From: Henckelia pumila
Lineage: Eukaryota; Streptophyta; Magnoliopsida; Lamiales; Gesneriaceae
Assembly (NCBI RefSeq): GCF_033568475.1
Contig: NC_133123.1
Coordinates: forward strand, 150,985,753-151,049,752
Direction of reading: 5' to 3'
Length of the DNA: 64,000 nt
Part shown: positions 10,831 through 24,011 of the stretch, in pieces
How positions within the stretch are numbered: position 1 is the stretch's first letter
Layout: every line of letters begins with the position of its first letter
Program-made: the position numbers and the translations under genes
The notes under the pieces: generated by a model
The model's database searches: none
Told to the model about the DNA's origin: nothing
The model's input: the letters and a program-made list of their open reading frames with translations, nothing else

Positions 10831-12287
10831 TGTAAAACCCGAAACTTTGGCTCCAAATTATTCATTAAGGAATAAGCTCTCAAACATGGAAGACAAAATC
10901 TTTCCTTTTTGTGATAATGAGGTAATGACTGAAATTTGGACACAAATCAATATAATATCAGAAATTTAAATCAAGGAGTGGAGATGCAGATTTTCTTCCG
11001 AATTTCGAAATCAAGGCAGATTTCCTCTCTTATTTGGCCGATTTTAGTCTCCTATTTAAGTACTATGAGCCGCCCTTCAGCCCTCAAAACTCACGTTCAG
11101 AAAGCTGTAAAATCTCTTTGCCTTCATAAATTCGAGTGGTAGCCTTGAGTCTCAAAAAATTTTCCCACTTTTTCCTTCTTGTTCACGTGGAGTGAGGCTA
11201 GTGGGTAAGTGCAAAAGTTGGTCCACTTTCTTTCTTTCTTTTCGATTTTGAGGTGACCAACTTGTGTCAAAGCTAATTGTGGAATTGGAAAAGAGAGATT
11301 TAAGTTGGAAGCCTTCGAGAATTAGGAATATTTAAAATAATAAGAAATTTCCTAGAGGTTTGACCAAGGATTCCACCTTCCTGTTCGAGAATTAAAGGAT
11401 CAATTTTCGAGGAGTTTTGTTTTGAATTCAAAGTTTGCTTCACCGATTCAAGTTTTGATCTCGCACAAATATATTCTGTAAGTGGGCTTTTGTATATATA
11501 TTTCTTGATATGGTTTTAAAAATATTTATTGAGAAGTCATGTTATTTGGTTTTCGAAATTCGTTCGAGCACGTCTGTTGTTCGTGTCATGTTGGTTCATG
11601 TTGTGTCATGCATGTTGTCAAGCACTGTTATGATTCGAATGGATATGATAATGATATGACCCTTATACGGTGGGATTGTAACCGTTGTACGACCTCACTC
11701 CATAGAGGATTAACATATTGGACATGGCCTCGCTCCTTAGAGGATTAACATATAGGAGACAGTAAATCATGGAAAGGAGATGAATTTCAGTGCTTATGTT
11801 CATGTGTTGAAAGTTTATGTATCATGATGATGTTATGGCCGATGGCCCAAGTATTGAGTTATGTTGATGTTCATGTTCACGATTATGATTCTATGTTTAT
11901 GTATATATTGGTATATGTCTCGAACGGCCCCCACTTGCTGAGTGTTTCCCAAAACACTCACCCCTTACCTTTCCCCTTCCAGATGATGAAGATGTTGATT
12001 TAGAGGATCGTGAACAAGATATGTTTTGGGGATGGTGATAGAGAAACATTAAATTTCGTTATGTTTATTTTGGGGATTTTAGCATTAATATTTTATTATT
12101 AAGTTTTTAGACGCTTCCGCATTTGTTTTGTTATTTTTGGATTATCGAGTTGTAAAGACAATATTTTGGAGCTTTTATTTATGAGAAAAGACTGGTTTGC
12201 ATATACTGTACTACGAGGCTGGTTGTTTTACAATTTGTGTGAATTTGAAACAACGCCGGTGGCACGTCTCGGTCTCGGGGCGTGACA
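10831..12287 (+). repeat. 5' LTR of gypsy fossil A
   Basis: 1457 bp, beginning TGTAAAACCC and ending GGGGCGTGACA. It is repeated at 21230-22544 with about 2% differences. It starts directly after the NLR leader remnant. Confidence 0.88.
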
Positions 12288-12995
12288 TTAAAGTGGTATC
12301 AAAGCCGTCAGGTTTATAAATTCGGATGGGATTCCGTATCGAAAAAAAAAATATTTGACGTTGTCAAATTTCGACCCAAGTCCAGTGTACCCTAACCCGA
12401 AACGACCCTATGAGTCAAACTCATACTTTGTATGAATAGTGACGCTTTTAGCCCAAATTCGATCGTTTGTGCCCTCGAATTCGCGTTTTTGCTATTTTTG
12501 GAAATATCGGTGTTGCCCATAACTTTTTGTGGGAAACTCGGAATTTGATTATGTCGATTGTTTCATACTCCTTATGATCAGTAGTTTCAATCCTAGGAAA
12601 ATCTAAAAAATTTTCATTTTTGGATAATTTGCCGAAAATTTCGTTTGATATCAATACTTCCTGAGTAACCTATGATAAATTTTTCATCAGTTTAAATTCT
12701 GATCTTAATTTGTTCTTCTTCATTTTTGGAAGATGACTATCCCTCGCACTAGAGCTACTACTTAGCTTAGTTCTTTTATTCAGCATTGTTTTGATTTTTA
12801 TTCAGCATGGTTTGGATATCTTGGTATTTTTGAGACTTAGCTTGTTTTGTTTCGTTCACCTTCATGACATTTTGGGAATCAATAAAATAACTTTTATTCC
12901 TTTGGATTAGTTATTGATTCATTTATTCCGCTATTTCCTTTCTTCTTTAAGTATCGTGTTTCGAAAAAACTCTTAGAACTCCTTTACTGTAGGAA

Positions 12996-13864
12996 ATGGC
13001 CGGAGAACCCCCAAGAACACGCAACAACAATCGTGGGGATAATGCGAATCCACCTCCAGGAATCAGTCTTAGCATAGAAGACCTTGCGGCTATCGCAACA
13101 ATAGTGGCGACGACTCTCCAAGGGATGGGAAATGCAAATGGCCACGGCAATGGCAATCCGCCACCTCCTCCTCGTGCTCAGAATGGAGTCAAATTCCATT
13201 ATGAATCTCTTCGCAAGAATCGAACTGAAATGTTCAAGGGAGATGCTGACCCAGAGGTGGGACGAAATTGGATGAAGAAGATAGAGGACCAACTGCGTCT
13301 ACTCGAAGTTCCTGAAGCACTAAAAGTAGAGGTGTCGATACCCTTCCTCGAAGACAAAGCAAGTAAGTGGTGGGAAGCTGTCTCACCAGCCATGTTAGCG
13401 GCGGGACCAATCACATGGCAACAGTTCAATACTGCATTTTTGAAGCAGTACTTTCCAGCTGAGGTTTGTATACAGAAGCTGAGCGAATTTGAAAATCTCA
13501 CGCAAGCTCCAGACATGACAGTGGTGGAATACACCTCCAAGTTCAATGAGCTCGGGTCTTACGCCCCAACGATTATGGGGGATGATGAGTTGAAGTTGCA
13601 CCGGTTCAAGAAAGGGTTGAGCAGCCGAATCCAGTCTGCATTAGCAGTTTATCAGCCTGCCTTTGCAGATTTGATGGGAGCGGCCATCCGAGCTGAATCG
13701 GATATCAAGAGTCGTGAGAATGACTTTCACAACAAACGACCTACGACGGGCCAATCTTCTTCGAACGAGCAGATTTCCAAGCGTCCAAACCATTCTGGTG
13801 AATTATCCAAGGAGATTCATTCTGCTCCAAATCATCCACAGATCAAGCTATGCCCCACCTGCCA
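12996..13864 (+). CDS. Gag part of gypsy fossil A, before nested element B
   Basis: Starts MAGEPPRTRNNN and carries a typical plant Ty3/gypsy gag capsid region (KWWEAVSPAMLA, TWQQFNTAFLKQYFP, VVEYTSKFNELGSYAP). Element B lies inside this gag. Fossil part of an LTR element, not a host gene. Confidence 0.8.
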
Positions 13865-14809
13865 TGATATGAATCTTGTTATGTAAGATTAGCAAACACG
13901 ATTACAATTTGAATCGCACCCTCTAACCAATAAACAAAAAGATCCAAAGTTTTGCCCAATCTTTGAAAACAAGTAAAATTGATAGAGTTTTGGATCTCCA
14001 CCTTTAATCGACGGTACGATTAACAACAGAAACCACAACAATTGAAACCAAAGAAAACCTTAAGATAAACTTGTATATGACAATCTTCAGTGAGAAACAA
14101 TCGACAAACGCTTCCAAGTAATTAACTGAGAAAGTTTGATTTGAAGAACAAAGCAAAGCTTTGAATAAAATTCTTGAAAGAATTTCAATAAGGTTTGTAT
14201 AAACTGAATCTGAATTCTCATTAATGAAATAAACAAAAGTATTTATATTTTACAATCAAAATAAAAGATAACGCAAAATATATCCTAAAGATATCAAAGA
14301 TATCATCTAGAAAGTTTTCTAATATAATTAAAAGACTCAAAATAGGATAAATAATGTCAAAATAACAAAAAGTCTCGCACACACACAAACATGCCGAACT
14401 GTGTGTAAAACGCTGAGGAGCGGGCGCGCGTGGACAGGCGCGAGCGCGCATAGATCCCTGTTCGTCAGGCGCGGGCGCGCGTCAGTAAGCGCGGGCGCGC
14501 ATAGGCTTCTGTCCGGAACTCTTGAAATCACTCGATTGTGACGCGGGCGCGCGGTAGACTGGCGCGGGCGCGCATGCGTCTCGGGATTCATCATTTTCTC
14601 CGCTCTCTTGACTTCGTTGTACTTTAATAACATTGTAACATCCTTCAAAATAATCTTAAAGCATTTCAATGCTTCCATGACAATCCACCATCAAAGATTG
14701 AAGCGCATCTTTGAATCTCTTAGCCCGACCTCTCGTAATTGGTCCTCTAGGAAACTCCAACGGATCCTTAACCACGTGATCAACATGCGAGCTATCCATG
14801 ATCGCATCA
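13865..14809 (-). repeat. LTR of gypsy fossil B (left copy)
   Basis: 945 bp, nearly identical to 19871-20815. It contains a striking GC-rich cluster of GCGCGGGCGCGC-like boxes at about 14420-14575 within otherwise AT-rich sequence. Confidence 0.93.
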
Positions 14810-14855
14810 TACTCCCCTTCTTGAAAATGATTTGTCCTCAAATCTCGATCATCAC

Positions 14856-16667
14856 CTATACAAACAACGACAAATCAGAAACATTAAAAGAAGTACTTAC
14901 GTTGTACTCACCTGGCAAATCCAATTTGTAGGCGTTGTCATTGATCCGCTCCAAAACTTGGAACGGTCCATCACCCCTAGGTAGAAGCTTTGACCGTTTT
15001 TTTTCCGGAAAACGCTCTTTTCTCAGATGCAACCACACCCAATCGCCGGGTTCAAAAACAACTTTCTTCCTTCCCTTATTCGCTTGTTTGGTATACTGCA
15101 AATTTTTTTTCTCTATATTCGCTCGTACTTTCTCATGCAAAATCTTCACAAACTCAGCCTTCTTCTTGCCATTCATATTAACCCTTTCACTCATAGGTAA
15201 CGACATTAAATCCAACGGAGTCAATGGGTTAAATCCATAAACAATTTCAAAAGGTGAATAATTCGTAGTAGAATGTACACTATGATTATATGCAAATTCA
15301 ATAAATGGCAAACAATCCTCCCAATGTTTCAAGTTCTTTTTAAGGATAGAGCGCAACAATGTCCCTAAATTTCTATTGACTACTTCAGTCTGTCCATAAG
15401 TTTGTGGATGACAACTAGTAGAAAACAACAACTTAGTGCCAAGTTTACACCATAATGTCTTCCAAAAATAACTCAAAAATCGAGTATCCCGATCAGAAAC
15501 AATACTTCTAGGCATGCCATGTATTCTCACAATCTCATTAAAGAACAAATCTGCAACATGCGAAGCATCATCGGATTTATGACAGGCAATAAAATGCGCC
15601 ATTTTTGAAAACCTATCAACCACAACATAAATTGAATCCCTCCCCTTCTTAGACCTAGGTAATCCAAGAACAAAATCCATGGAAATATCCACCCAAGGTT
15701 CATTAGGTACTGGAAGTGGAGTATATAACCCATGTGGTTGTGATCTAGACTTTGCTTTCTTACAAGTCACACACCGCTCACACAATCTCTCAACATCATG
15801 CTTCATATGCGGCCAATAAAAATGCTCGTGCAAAATTTGATATGTCTTTGCCACACCAAAATGCCCCATTAAGCCACCGCTATGCGATTCCCTAACAAGT
15901 AACTCTCGAACTGAAGTCTTAGGAATGCACAGTTTATCCTCTTTAAACAAATAGCCATCATGCAAATAAAATTTATCCTTTGGACCACGCATACATGACT
16001 CATAAATCTCACCAAAATCACCATCACTCACATACAATTCTTTCACATGCTCAAACCCTAAAAATTTAGAATCTAAAGTAGTTAAGAGCACGTACCTTCG
16101 CGACAATGCATCCGCCACTACATTCTCCTTACCTTGCTTGTACTTGATTACATAAGGAAAAGTCTCTACGAACGCTAACCACTTGGCATGTCTTGTATTC
16201 AACTTTTGTTGTCCCTTGAGATGCTTCAAGGACTCATGATCCGTATGAATCACAAACTCTTTTGGCCTCAAGTAATGCTGCCATGTCTCGAGTACCCTCA
16301 CCAACGCGTAAAACTCCTTGTCGTAGGTAGGATAATTCAAAGACGCTCCACTTAACTTTTCGCTAAAATACGCCACTGGCTTTCCCCCTTGCATCAACAC
16401 GCCTCCAATCCCTAAACCTGATGCATCACATTCAATTTCAAACATATTAGTAAAATCAGGTAAAACAAGTAAAGGAGCATTAATTAACTTTTGCTTAATA
16501 ATGCTGAAAGACTTCTCTTGCTCCTCGCCCCAATGGAATGGAACGTTTTTCTTGATAACAGCAGTCATAGGCGCCGCCAATGTACTAAAATCCTTCACGA
16601 ACCTCCTGTAAAAACTCGCAAGGCCATGGAAACTTCGAACTTGACAATAGAAGTGGGTGTTGGCCAA
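14856..16667 (-). CDS. RNase H and integrase part of gypsy fossil B
   Basis: The N-terminal portion covers the end of reverse transcriptase and RNase H ([31 protein letters not shown]). It is followed by the integrase zinc finger ([18 protein letters not shown]), the catalytic core ([36 protein letters not shown]) and a C-terminal region ending [10 protein letters not shown]. The clade looks like Ty3/gypsy, but I do not assign a lineage. Fossil part of a mobile element. Confidence 0.85.
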   Translation of the reverse strand: MANTHFYCQVRSFHGLASFYRRFVKDFSTLAAPMTAVIKKNVPFHWGEEQEKSFSIIKQKLINAPLLVLPDFTNMFEIECDASGLGIGGVLMQGGKPVAYFSEKLSGASLNYPTYDKEFYALVRVLETWQHYLRPKEFVIHTDHESLKHLKGQQKLNTRHAKWLAFVETFPYVIKYKQGKENVVADALSRRYVLLTTLDSKFLGFEHVKELYVSDGDFGEIYESCMRGPKDKFYLHDGYLFKEDKLCIPKTSVRELLVRESHSGGLMGHFGVAKTYQILHEHFYWPHMKHDVERLCERCVTCKKAKSRSQPHGLYTPLPVPNEPWVDISMDFVLGLPRSKKGRDSIYVVVDRFSKMAHFIACHKSDDASHVADLFFNEIVRIHGMPRSIVSDRDTRFLSYFWKTLWCKLGTKLLFSTSCHPQTYGQTEVVNRNLGTLLRSILKKNLKHWEDCLPFIEFAYNHSVHSTTNYSPFEIVYGFNPLTPLDLMSLPMSERVNMNGKKKAEFVKILHEKVRANIEKKNLQYTKQANKGRKKVVFEPGDWVWLHLRKERFPEKKRSKLLPRGDGPFQVLERINDNAYKLDLPGEYNVSTSFNVSDLSLFV

Positions 16668-17614
16668 TCTCGAATAGCACTTACCTTTTCTTCATCAACT
16701 TTCACACCTTGTGAACTCACAACAAACCCAAGAAACACGAGTTCTTTTGTACAAAACACACATTTCTTAAGATTAGCATATAAATGTTCAGCACGCAATG
16801 TGATTAATACAACTCTTAAATGTTCCGCATGATCATCTAAATTTTTGCTATATACCAAAATATCATCAAAGTAGACAACTACAAACTTCCCAAGATATGC
16901 TCGCAAAACATGATTCATTAATCGCATGAAAGTACTAGGTGCATTAGTCAAACCGAAAGGCATAACCATCCATTCATACAACCCATACTTGGTTTTAAAT
17001 GCAGTTTTCCACTCATCTCCCTCTCTCATCCTGATTTGATGATACCCACTTTTAAGATCAATTTTGCTAAACACACAAGCACCATGCAATTCATCTAACA
17101 TATCATTTAGCCTAGGAATAGGATGCCTATACTTAATAGTAATGTTATTTATAGCTCTACAATCAACACACATACGCCAAGATCCATCCTTTTTAGGCAC
17201 TAATAATACAGGCACAGCACATGGTGACATCGACTCACGTACAAAACCTTTATCTAAAAGCTCACTTACCTGTCGTTGCAACTCCTTAGTTTCCTCAGGA
17301 TTGCTCCTATAAGCTGGACGATTCGGCAATGCACTCCCGGGTACCAAATCAATTTGGTGCTCAATTCCTCTCAAAGGTGGTAATCCTTGAGGTAGCTCCT
17401 CCGGAAATAAATAATCGAATTCCTGCAATAGAAAAACAACAACGCTCGGAAGATCTCCGGCTATTTCACTTGTGTTAAGGAGTACCTCCTTATAAATCAT
17501 CAACACAAGTGGAATTTGAGAATTCATAACATCTCTCAACTCACTCTTTTGGGCTATATATATATATTTTTTCAGCCTCTTTTCTCTCAATTTTTTTTTT
17601 ATTTTTTGAATCAT
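16595..17614 (-). CDS. Reverse transcriptase part of gypsy fossil B
   Basis: Ty3/gypsy reverse transcriptase with the catalytic motif [11 protein letters not shown], preceded by [31 protein letters not shown] and [17 protein letters not shown]. Fossil part of a mobile element. Confidence 0.87.
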   Translation of the reverse strand: MIQKIKKKLREKRLKKYIYIAQKSELRDVMNSQIPLVLMIYKEVLLNTSEIAGDLPSVVVFLLQEFDYLFPEELPQGLPPLRGIEHQIDLVPGSALPNRPAYRSNPEETKELQRQVSELLDKGFVRESMSPCAVPVLLVPKKDGSWRMCVDCRAINNITIKYRHPIPRLNDMLDELHGACVFSKIDLKSGYHQIRMREGDEWKTAFKTKYGLYEWMVMPFGLTNAPSTFMRLMNHVLRAYLGKFVVVYFDDILVYSKNLDDHAEHLRVVLITLRAEHLYANLKKCVFCTKELVFLGFVVSSQGVKVDEEKVSAIRDWPTPTSIVKFEVSMALRVFTGGS

Positions 17615-17801
17615 TCTTTTTTTCTAGGGCCACCTCACTTTTTTGATCACTCTTTATTTCGGCCTCTTCTCTCTTTTTCTTTTTCATTTGATCCTCCAAC
17701 ACTTGCTTTGGAGTCATAGGTAACAATACAATGGACTCTTTTTTCATTACAAACGAATATTTATTTTTAAATACATCATGAACCACTCTCCTATCAAATT
17801 G

Positions 17802-19376
17802 TCATGGTCTACCCAATAAAATATGACACACTTGCATAGGAACCACATCACACAAGACCTCATCAACATAGTTGCCAATAGAAAATGGCACTACAACTCG
17901 CCTATTAACTCTCACTTCCGCACAGTCATTGAACCATTGCAACCTATAGGGTTGAGGATGCTTCAAAAGAGACAACCCCAATTTTTCCACTAGTTCGCAA
18001 CTCGCTACATTGGTACAACTACCCCCATCAATGATAAGACTGCATACCTTTCCCTTTACAAAACAACGAGTATGGAAAAGATTTTCCCTCTGGCTCTCTT
18101 CCTCTCCTCTAGGTTGTGCATGTAACGCTCTCCTACTCACCAATAACTCACCAATGACAGCCCCAAACCCATTCTCTTCATCTGGATCTTCCAACGCAGG
18201 CATTCCATCATAACTTTCCTCCTCACTCTCCGACTCCACATCACCACACGCATTAATAATCATCAATTTCTTATTTGGGCATTGGCTAGAGATATGGCCA
18301 ATACCTTGACACCGAAAACATTTAATATCTCTAAATCGAGTATTAGAAGTGTCAGATGTACCTTTACCCACTTGATTTGTTGTCTCTGGTCTAGTGTCGG
18401 GTTTTGGTTTGAACCCCTGCTTGTTGTCCTCCCGTTTTTCAACGCTTGGACGCCAAGAAGTCGACGATCCTCCACCTGAAGGAAATCGACCAGCTCCTCT
18501 TCTCTTGAGCTGTTGTTCCACCTTCATGGCCGTCTGCACCATCTCATCCAAATCTAAACAATGGCGAAGCTCCACTTGGTCTAGGATTTCTCTATTCAAA
18601 CCGCACAAAAATCGAGCCATTGTAGCTTCAGTATCCTCCTCAATGTTGGTCCGAATCATCGTGGTCTCCAACTCCTTGTAATAATCCTCCACGCTCCTTG
18701 GACCCTGCTTCAAAGTTTGTAAACGTCTGTACATTTCACGATAATAATGGTTAGGCACAAACCGCTTTTTCATGACACGCTTCATCTCTCCCCATGTCGC
18801 AATAGGCGGTTCTCCACATCTCCTTCTAGTGGTCACTAATTGATCCCACCAGATTAAGGCATAATCTACAAACTCAACCACTGCCAACCTCACTTTCTTA
18901 AGATCAGAATAGTGATGGCAATCAAATACAAACTCTACTCGCTTTTCCCATTCCAGATATGCTTCCGGATCAGATTTTCCCTGGAACACTGGAATTTTCA
19001 TCTTAATACTACTGATATTCCCATCCTCCTTACTACCCTCCGTATATTTTCCTCGCACCGCTTCTCGCCTATGTCGTCCCCCATGTACTCTTCTCTCCTC
19101 CTCATAATTCTCATCAAAACTTTCCTCATCATCTTCAAAATCATTCCCCTTTCTATTCTTATTTTTCTTTCCACTACTACTACTCTCCTCCAACTTAATC
19201 ATCCTCTCATTAAGAGGTTCTAACTCCGATCTCATCACCCGAGTAAAGTGCCCCACCAACGCATCCATTTGAACCTTTGAAATTCCGTGGTTCACACTCT
19301 CACTTACTTCTTTATTGTGATTCATGGTACCTGCAAAAAAATTGTTAGTAATAAACTTCCTCACACAAGTTCTCAC
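17802..19376 (-). CDS. Gag and protease part of gypsy fossil B
   Basis: The gag capsid region (YLEWEKRVEFVFDCHHY; RLQTLKQGPRSVEDYYKE) is followed by a CCHC zinc knuckle (CFRCQGIGHISSQC) and a protease-like segment (SLIIDGGSCTNVAS). Acidic and basic low-complexity stretches lie near the N terminus. Fossil part of a mobile element. Confidence 0.85.
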   Translation of the reverse strand: MRTCVRKFITNNFFAGTMNHNKEVSESVNHGISKVQMDALVGHFTRVMRSELEPLNERMIKLEESSSSGKKNKNRKGNDFEDDEESFDENYEEERRVHGGRHRREAVRGKYTEGSKEDGNISSIKMKIPVFQGKSDPEAYLEWEKRVEFVFDCHHYSDLKKVRLAVVEFVDYALIWWDQLVTTRRRCGEPPIATWGEMKRVMKKRFVPNHYYREMYRRLQTLKQGPRSVEDYYKELETTMIRTNIEEDTEATMARFLCGLNREILDQVELRHCLDLDEMVQTAMKVEQQLKRRGAGRFPSGGGSSTSWRPSVEKREDNKQGFKPKPDTRPETTNQVGKGTSDTSNTRFRDIKCFRCQGIGHISSQCPNKKLMIINACGDVESESEEESYDGMPALEDPDEENGFGAVIGELLVSRRALHAQPRGEEESQRENLFHTRCFVKGKVCSLIIDGGSCTNVASCELVEKLGLSLLKHPQPYRLQWFNDCAEVRVNRRVVVPFSIGNYVDEVLCDVVPMQVCHILLGRP

Positions 19377-19870
19377 AGTTCACTCCAAAAGAATCACTCA
19401 ATCACTCTTTTTTTCACTCAAATTTTTAGAGAGGCTTTGCTTTGTAGAATAAGATTCAAACCTTCAAGTTTAAAACTTTTAGACGCTTGAAAATTGACCC
19501 ACAAAGATTGCACAAGCACAAGTAGGAAATTTTATGGACAACTTGACTCTGACTCGCTTCAAGGATGAATAAAGACAGGAATTGGCCACAAGCTACTTTT
19601 CTTCACTTTTTTTTTGTTTTTTTGTTTTTTTTGTTTTTTCAGATTTTCGAATTTTCTTTTTCTTTTTTTTTCTTTTTTATAACTTGTAGCACAAGACACG
19701 AGACTTGGATAACAAGTTTGAAAGAAACGACACAAAAATTCGACGAAGGAAATATTCCAACGAAGAACGATGAAGAACGGGTAAGAAGAACGAAGAACGA
19801 AGAACGCGAAGAATAGAGATAGATGAAAATATATACTTACTTGATTCAAAACCTAAGCTTTGATACCAAA

Positions 19871-20815
19871 TGATATGAATCTTGTTATGTAAGATTAGCA
19901 AACACGATTACAATTTGAATCGCACCCTCTAACCAATAAACAAAAAGATCCAAAGTTTTGCCCAATCTTTGAAAACAAGTAAAATTGATAGAGTTTTGGA
20001 TCTCCACCTTTAATCGACGGTACGATTAACAACAGAAACCACAACAATTGAAACCAAAGAAAACCTTCAGATAAACTTGTATCTGACAATTTTCAGTGAG
20101 AAACAATCGACAAACGCTTGCAAGTAATTAACTGAAAAAGTTTGATTTGAAGAACAAAGCAAAGCTTTGAATAAAATTCTTGAAAGAATTTCAATAAGGT
20201 TTGTATAAACTGAATCTGAATTCTCATTAATGAAATAAACAAAAGTATTTATATTTTACAATCAAAATAAAAGATAACGCAAAATATATCCTAAAGATAT
20301 CAAAGATATCATCTAGAAAGTTTCCTAATATAATTAAAAGACTCAAAATAGGATAAATAATGCCAAAATAACAAAAAGTCTCGCACACACACAAACATGC
20401 CGAACTGTGTGTAAAACGCTGAGGAGCGAGCGCGCGTGGACAGGCGCGAGCGCGCATAGATCCCTGTTCGTCAGGCGCGGGCGCGCGTCAGTAAGCGCGG
20501 GCGCGCATAGGCTTCTGTCCGGAACTCTTGAAATCACTCGATTGTGATGCGGGCGCGCGGTAGACTGGCGCGGGCGCGTATGCATCTCGGGATTCGTCAT
20601 TTTCTCCGCTCTCTTGACTTCGTTGTACTTTAATAACATTGTAACATCCTTCAAAATAATCTTCAAGCATTTCAATGCTTCCATGACAATCCACCATCAA
20701 AGATTGAAGCACATCTTTGAATCTCTTAGCCCGACCTCTTGTAATTGGTCCTCTAGGCAACTCCAACGGATCCTTAACCACGTGATCAACATGCGAGCTA
20801 TCCATGATCGCATCA
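19871..20815 (-). repeat. LTR of gypsy fossil B (right copy)
   Basis: 945 bp. On the minus strand this is the 5' LTR, next to the primer-binding site. It carries the same GC-rich box cluster at about 20425-20582. Confidence 0.93.
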
Positions 20816-21229
20816 TGCCACCTCCGACATGAAGGGGAATGTCGTCGAAACAATGGCGCCTGTTTCAACTGTGGAAAAATGGGACACCGAATTGCTCAAT
20901 GTCCCGAACCCATGAAGGACAAGACAGGACCAAATGCTAGTACTATTACTCAAGGACAACCAACGGAAAATAAACCCAATGCTCGTGTCTATGCCATTAC
21001 TCAAGAAGAAGCAGGCGGTGCAAACAAAATTGTGACAGGTACCATTCTAATCAACAATTTGTCTACATATGTTTCATTCGATTTTGGTGTCACACATTCG
21101 TTTATATCTAGGAGGTTCGCTAAGTTAGGGATTATACATGAGAAAGTGACTGAACTATTTAGAGTAGCGACCCCTAAGAGCAAGTTAACCCAAGTTTCGA
21201 GGACGAAACTTTTCATAAGGAGGGAGGAA
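20816..21229 (+). CDS. Zinc-knuckle/protease part of gypsy fossil A
   Basis: This continues fossil A on the right of nested B: a zinc knuckle CFNCGKMGHRIAQC, a spacer, a protease-like stretch (LSTYVSFDFGVTHSFIS), and then the polypurine tract next to the 3' LTR. No polymerase domains are present. Confidence 0.7.
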
Positions 21230-22544
21230 TGTAAAACCCAAAACTTTGGCTCCAAGTTTATTCATTAAGGAATAAGCTCTCAAACATGAAAGACAAAATC
21301 TTTCCTTTTTTTAATAATGAGGTAATGACTGAAATTTGGACACGAATCAATATAATATCAGAAATTTAAATCAAGGAGTGGAGATGCAGATTTTCTTCCG
21401 AATTTCGAAATCAAGGCAGATTTCCTCTCTTATTTGGCCGATTTTAGTCTCCTATTTAAGTACTATGAGCCACCCTTCAGCCCTCAAAACTCACGTTCAG
21501 AAAGCTGTAAAATCTCTTTGCCTTCATAAATTCGAGTGGTAGCCTTGAGTCTCAAGAAATTTTCCCACTTTTTCCTTCTTGTTCACGTGGAGTGAGGCTA
21601 GTGGGTAAGTGCAAAAGTTGGTCCACTTTCTTTCTTTCTTTTCGATTTTGAGGTGACCAACTTGTGTCAGAAGCTAATTGTGGAATTGGAAAAGAGAGAT
21701 TTAAGTTGGAAGCCTTCGAGAATTAGGAATAAAATAATAAGAAATTTCCTAGAGGTTTGACCAAGGATTCCTCCTTTCTGTTCAAGAATTAAAGGATCAA
21801 TTTTCGAGGAGTTTTGTTTCGAATTCAAAGTTTGCTTCACCGATTCAAGTTTTGATCTCGCACAAATATATTCTGTAAGTGGGCTTTTGTATATATATTT
21901 CTTCATATGGTTTTAAAAATATTTATTGAGAAGTCATGTTATTTGGTTTTCGAAATTCGTTCGAGCACATGTCTTTTGTTCGTGTCATGTTGGTTCATGT
22001 TGTGTCATGCATGTTGTCAAGCACTATTATGATTCGAATGGATATGATAATGATATGACCCTTATACGGTGGGATTGTAACCGTTGTACGGCCTCACTCC
22101 ATAGAGGATTAACATATTGGACATGGCCTCGCTCCTTAGAGGATTAACATAAAGGAGACAATAAATCATGGAAAGGAGATGAATTTCAGTTCTTATGTTC
22201 ATGTGTTGAAAGTTTATGTATCATGATGATGTTATGGCCGATGGCCCAAGTATTGAGTTATGTTGATGTTCATGTTCACGGTTATGATTCTATGTTTATG
22301 TATATATTGGTATATGTCTCGAACGGCCCCCACTTGCTGAGTGTTTCCCAAAACACTCACCCCTTACCTTTCCTCTTCCAGATGATGAAGATGGTGATTT
22401 AGAGGATCGCGAACAAGATATGTTTTGGGGATGGTGATAGAGAAACATTAAATTTCGTTATGTTTATTTTGGGGATTTTAGCATTAATATTTTATTATTA
22501 AGTTTTTAGACGCTTCCGCATTTGTTTTGTTATTTTTGGATTAT
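21230..22544 (+). repeat. 3' LTR of gypsy fossil A
   Basis: Matches 10831-12287 from its first base. It is shorter than its partner and ends directly against copia C. About 30 differences in some 1300 positions were counted by eye. Confidence 0.85.
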
Positions 22545-23996
22545 TAAGAAAATACATATCTTTTCATATATATTATCACAATTGGTTGAGATATATTCTC
22601 AACAATCTGATCTCAAGACTATCTTTTAAACAAAACAATTTTGTTTAAATATTGAAAATGAGATAGAAGTGATACACGTTGGATAGGGATTATATATCTT
22701 ATACTCAATTTTTGATTATATCTTTATATAATCATTTACTTATATTCATAAATATATATATATGTATATATATATACACGCATGAAAATCCATTTCTCAT
22801 ATATATTTATCTAATAAATAAATAGAGAAAATTATAAACATTATTAATTCAAAATTAATTAACTGAGATAAAATATAATTTTGTAATTAAAATTACAAAG
22901 AAAACATTTTTCCTTGTAATTTTATTCATAAAAAATAAGAGTGCTCAATAACTTAAAATTCAATAATTTCAAGTTAACAAATTTAATACTTATATCATAA
23001 GTGTTCTTAAATCCGGAGATGACATGGGGAACTATGGACCTATAATTTCAAGCTCCAATAAAATTGATAATAAATTAAACTCTTTAATTTATATATTAAT
23101 TTTATTAATTCCAAAGTTATTCCACTATAAACTTGGAATTGCACTCTTGAAAAAAATAGATATAAAATTATTCAACAAAATGAATAGTCCATTGATATAG
23201 TCACAACATATAAATTAATCCTCCATAAATCGTTCATAATTAAAGCTAGGTAATTTCCACTTAACCTCTTCAATTATATCTTTTTTTCCTTAAGTTCCAT
23301 TGATTCTCTAATGAATAATATATTTATGATCTAATCATAAATTTGAGCGCTCTTATTATTCAAGTCCTGAATCAATACTTAAGAGAACAACTTATCTGAC
23401 TTCTTTACGAAGGAATGGATTTCGTCTTGCGTATTAATATTCCCAGCTATTTATTTTATTGTATTTCCAATGTATCAAGAATTTTGATACTATGTTATTT
23501 GTGTCATTACTTGATATGTCAAAAAATACAAAATCATAAATAGGAGTTTATTAATCACTCAGAATTAAGATTGACTCATATATGACCATCATTGATTAAT
23601 ATTGAATTCTCATCATGATATGGAAATTTATAGAGATTCAAAATTAATCGTGTTCCAGTCCTATATAATCAAATTATATAAAGTGTTTTCATTCCAATAA
23701 TCTCATTATCAACAATCCGGATAAGATTGTTTTATTCATAATATAATGAACCACACTAGCAATTTAAATTAAAGATCCCAACTTTAATTTCTAATTGCGG
23801 ACAAATTTAGATTATTATAATTTAAATATTATCCTCATGTATATAACACTTATATACAAATATTTAAATTCACATAACAATAATCTTGGAATTTTTTTTT
23901 GATATTTATTAAAACATCAAAATATGCATGCAAAAATAATATTGAAATATTCCTCACATGAAACAAAATATTTGTTTATGGGCATAAATCCCAACA
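22545..23996 (-). repeat. LTR of copia fossil C (left, 3' LTR)
   Basis: Nearly identical to 27806-29257. It ends CCCAACA and is followed by the purine tract. It is shorter than its partner on the side facing gypsy A. Confidence 0.88.
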
Positions 23997-24011
23997 ATTT
24001 CCCACTTGCCC

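Larger units (their letters stand above)
13865..20815 (-). mobile_element. Ty3/gypsy fossil B nested in A, TSD TGCCA
   Basis: A 6951-bp element on the minus strand inserted in the gag of fossil A. Two 945-bp LTRs (13865-14809 and 19871-20815; TG...CA) are flanked by perfect 5-bp target duplications TGCCA at 13860-13864 and 20816-20820. The primer-binding site (TGGTATCAAAGC on the minus strand) adjoins the right LTR and a purine tract adjoins the left one. Gag, protease, reverse transcriptase, RNase H and integrase are all recognisable and in the expected order. The LTRs differ at about 15-16 of 945 positions by eye, so it is well under or near one million years old. It looks almost whole, with about two or three breaks. 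Confidence 0.93.
10831..22544 (+). mobile_element. Ty3/gypsy fossil A (host of nested element B)
   Basis: An LTR retrotransposon fossil on the plus strand. Its 5' LTR (10831-12287, TG...CA) is followed by a primer-binding site TGGTATCAAAGCC complementary to initiator tRNA-Met. Gag is split by nested element B, and the gag zinc knuckle and a protease-like segment resume at 20816. A purine tract (AAGGAGGGAGGAA) precedes the 3' LTR at 21230. No reverse transcriptase or integrase is seen between protease and 3' LTR, so the copy could not have been autonomous. The LTRs differ at roughly 2% of positions by eye, suggesting about a million years with usual plant rates. It is broken. No target duplication can be read because its right side abuts copia C. 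Confidence 0.85.
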
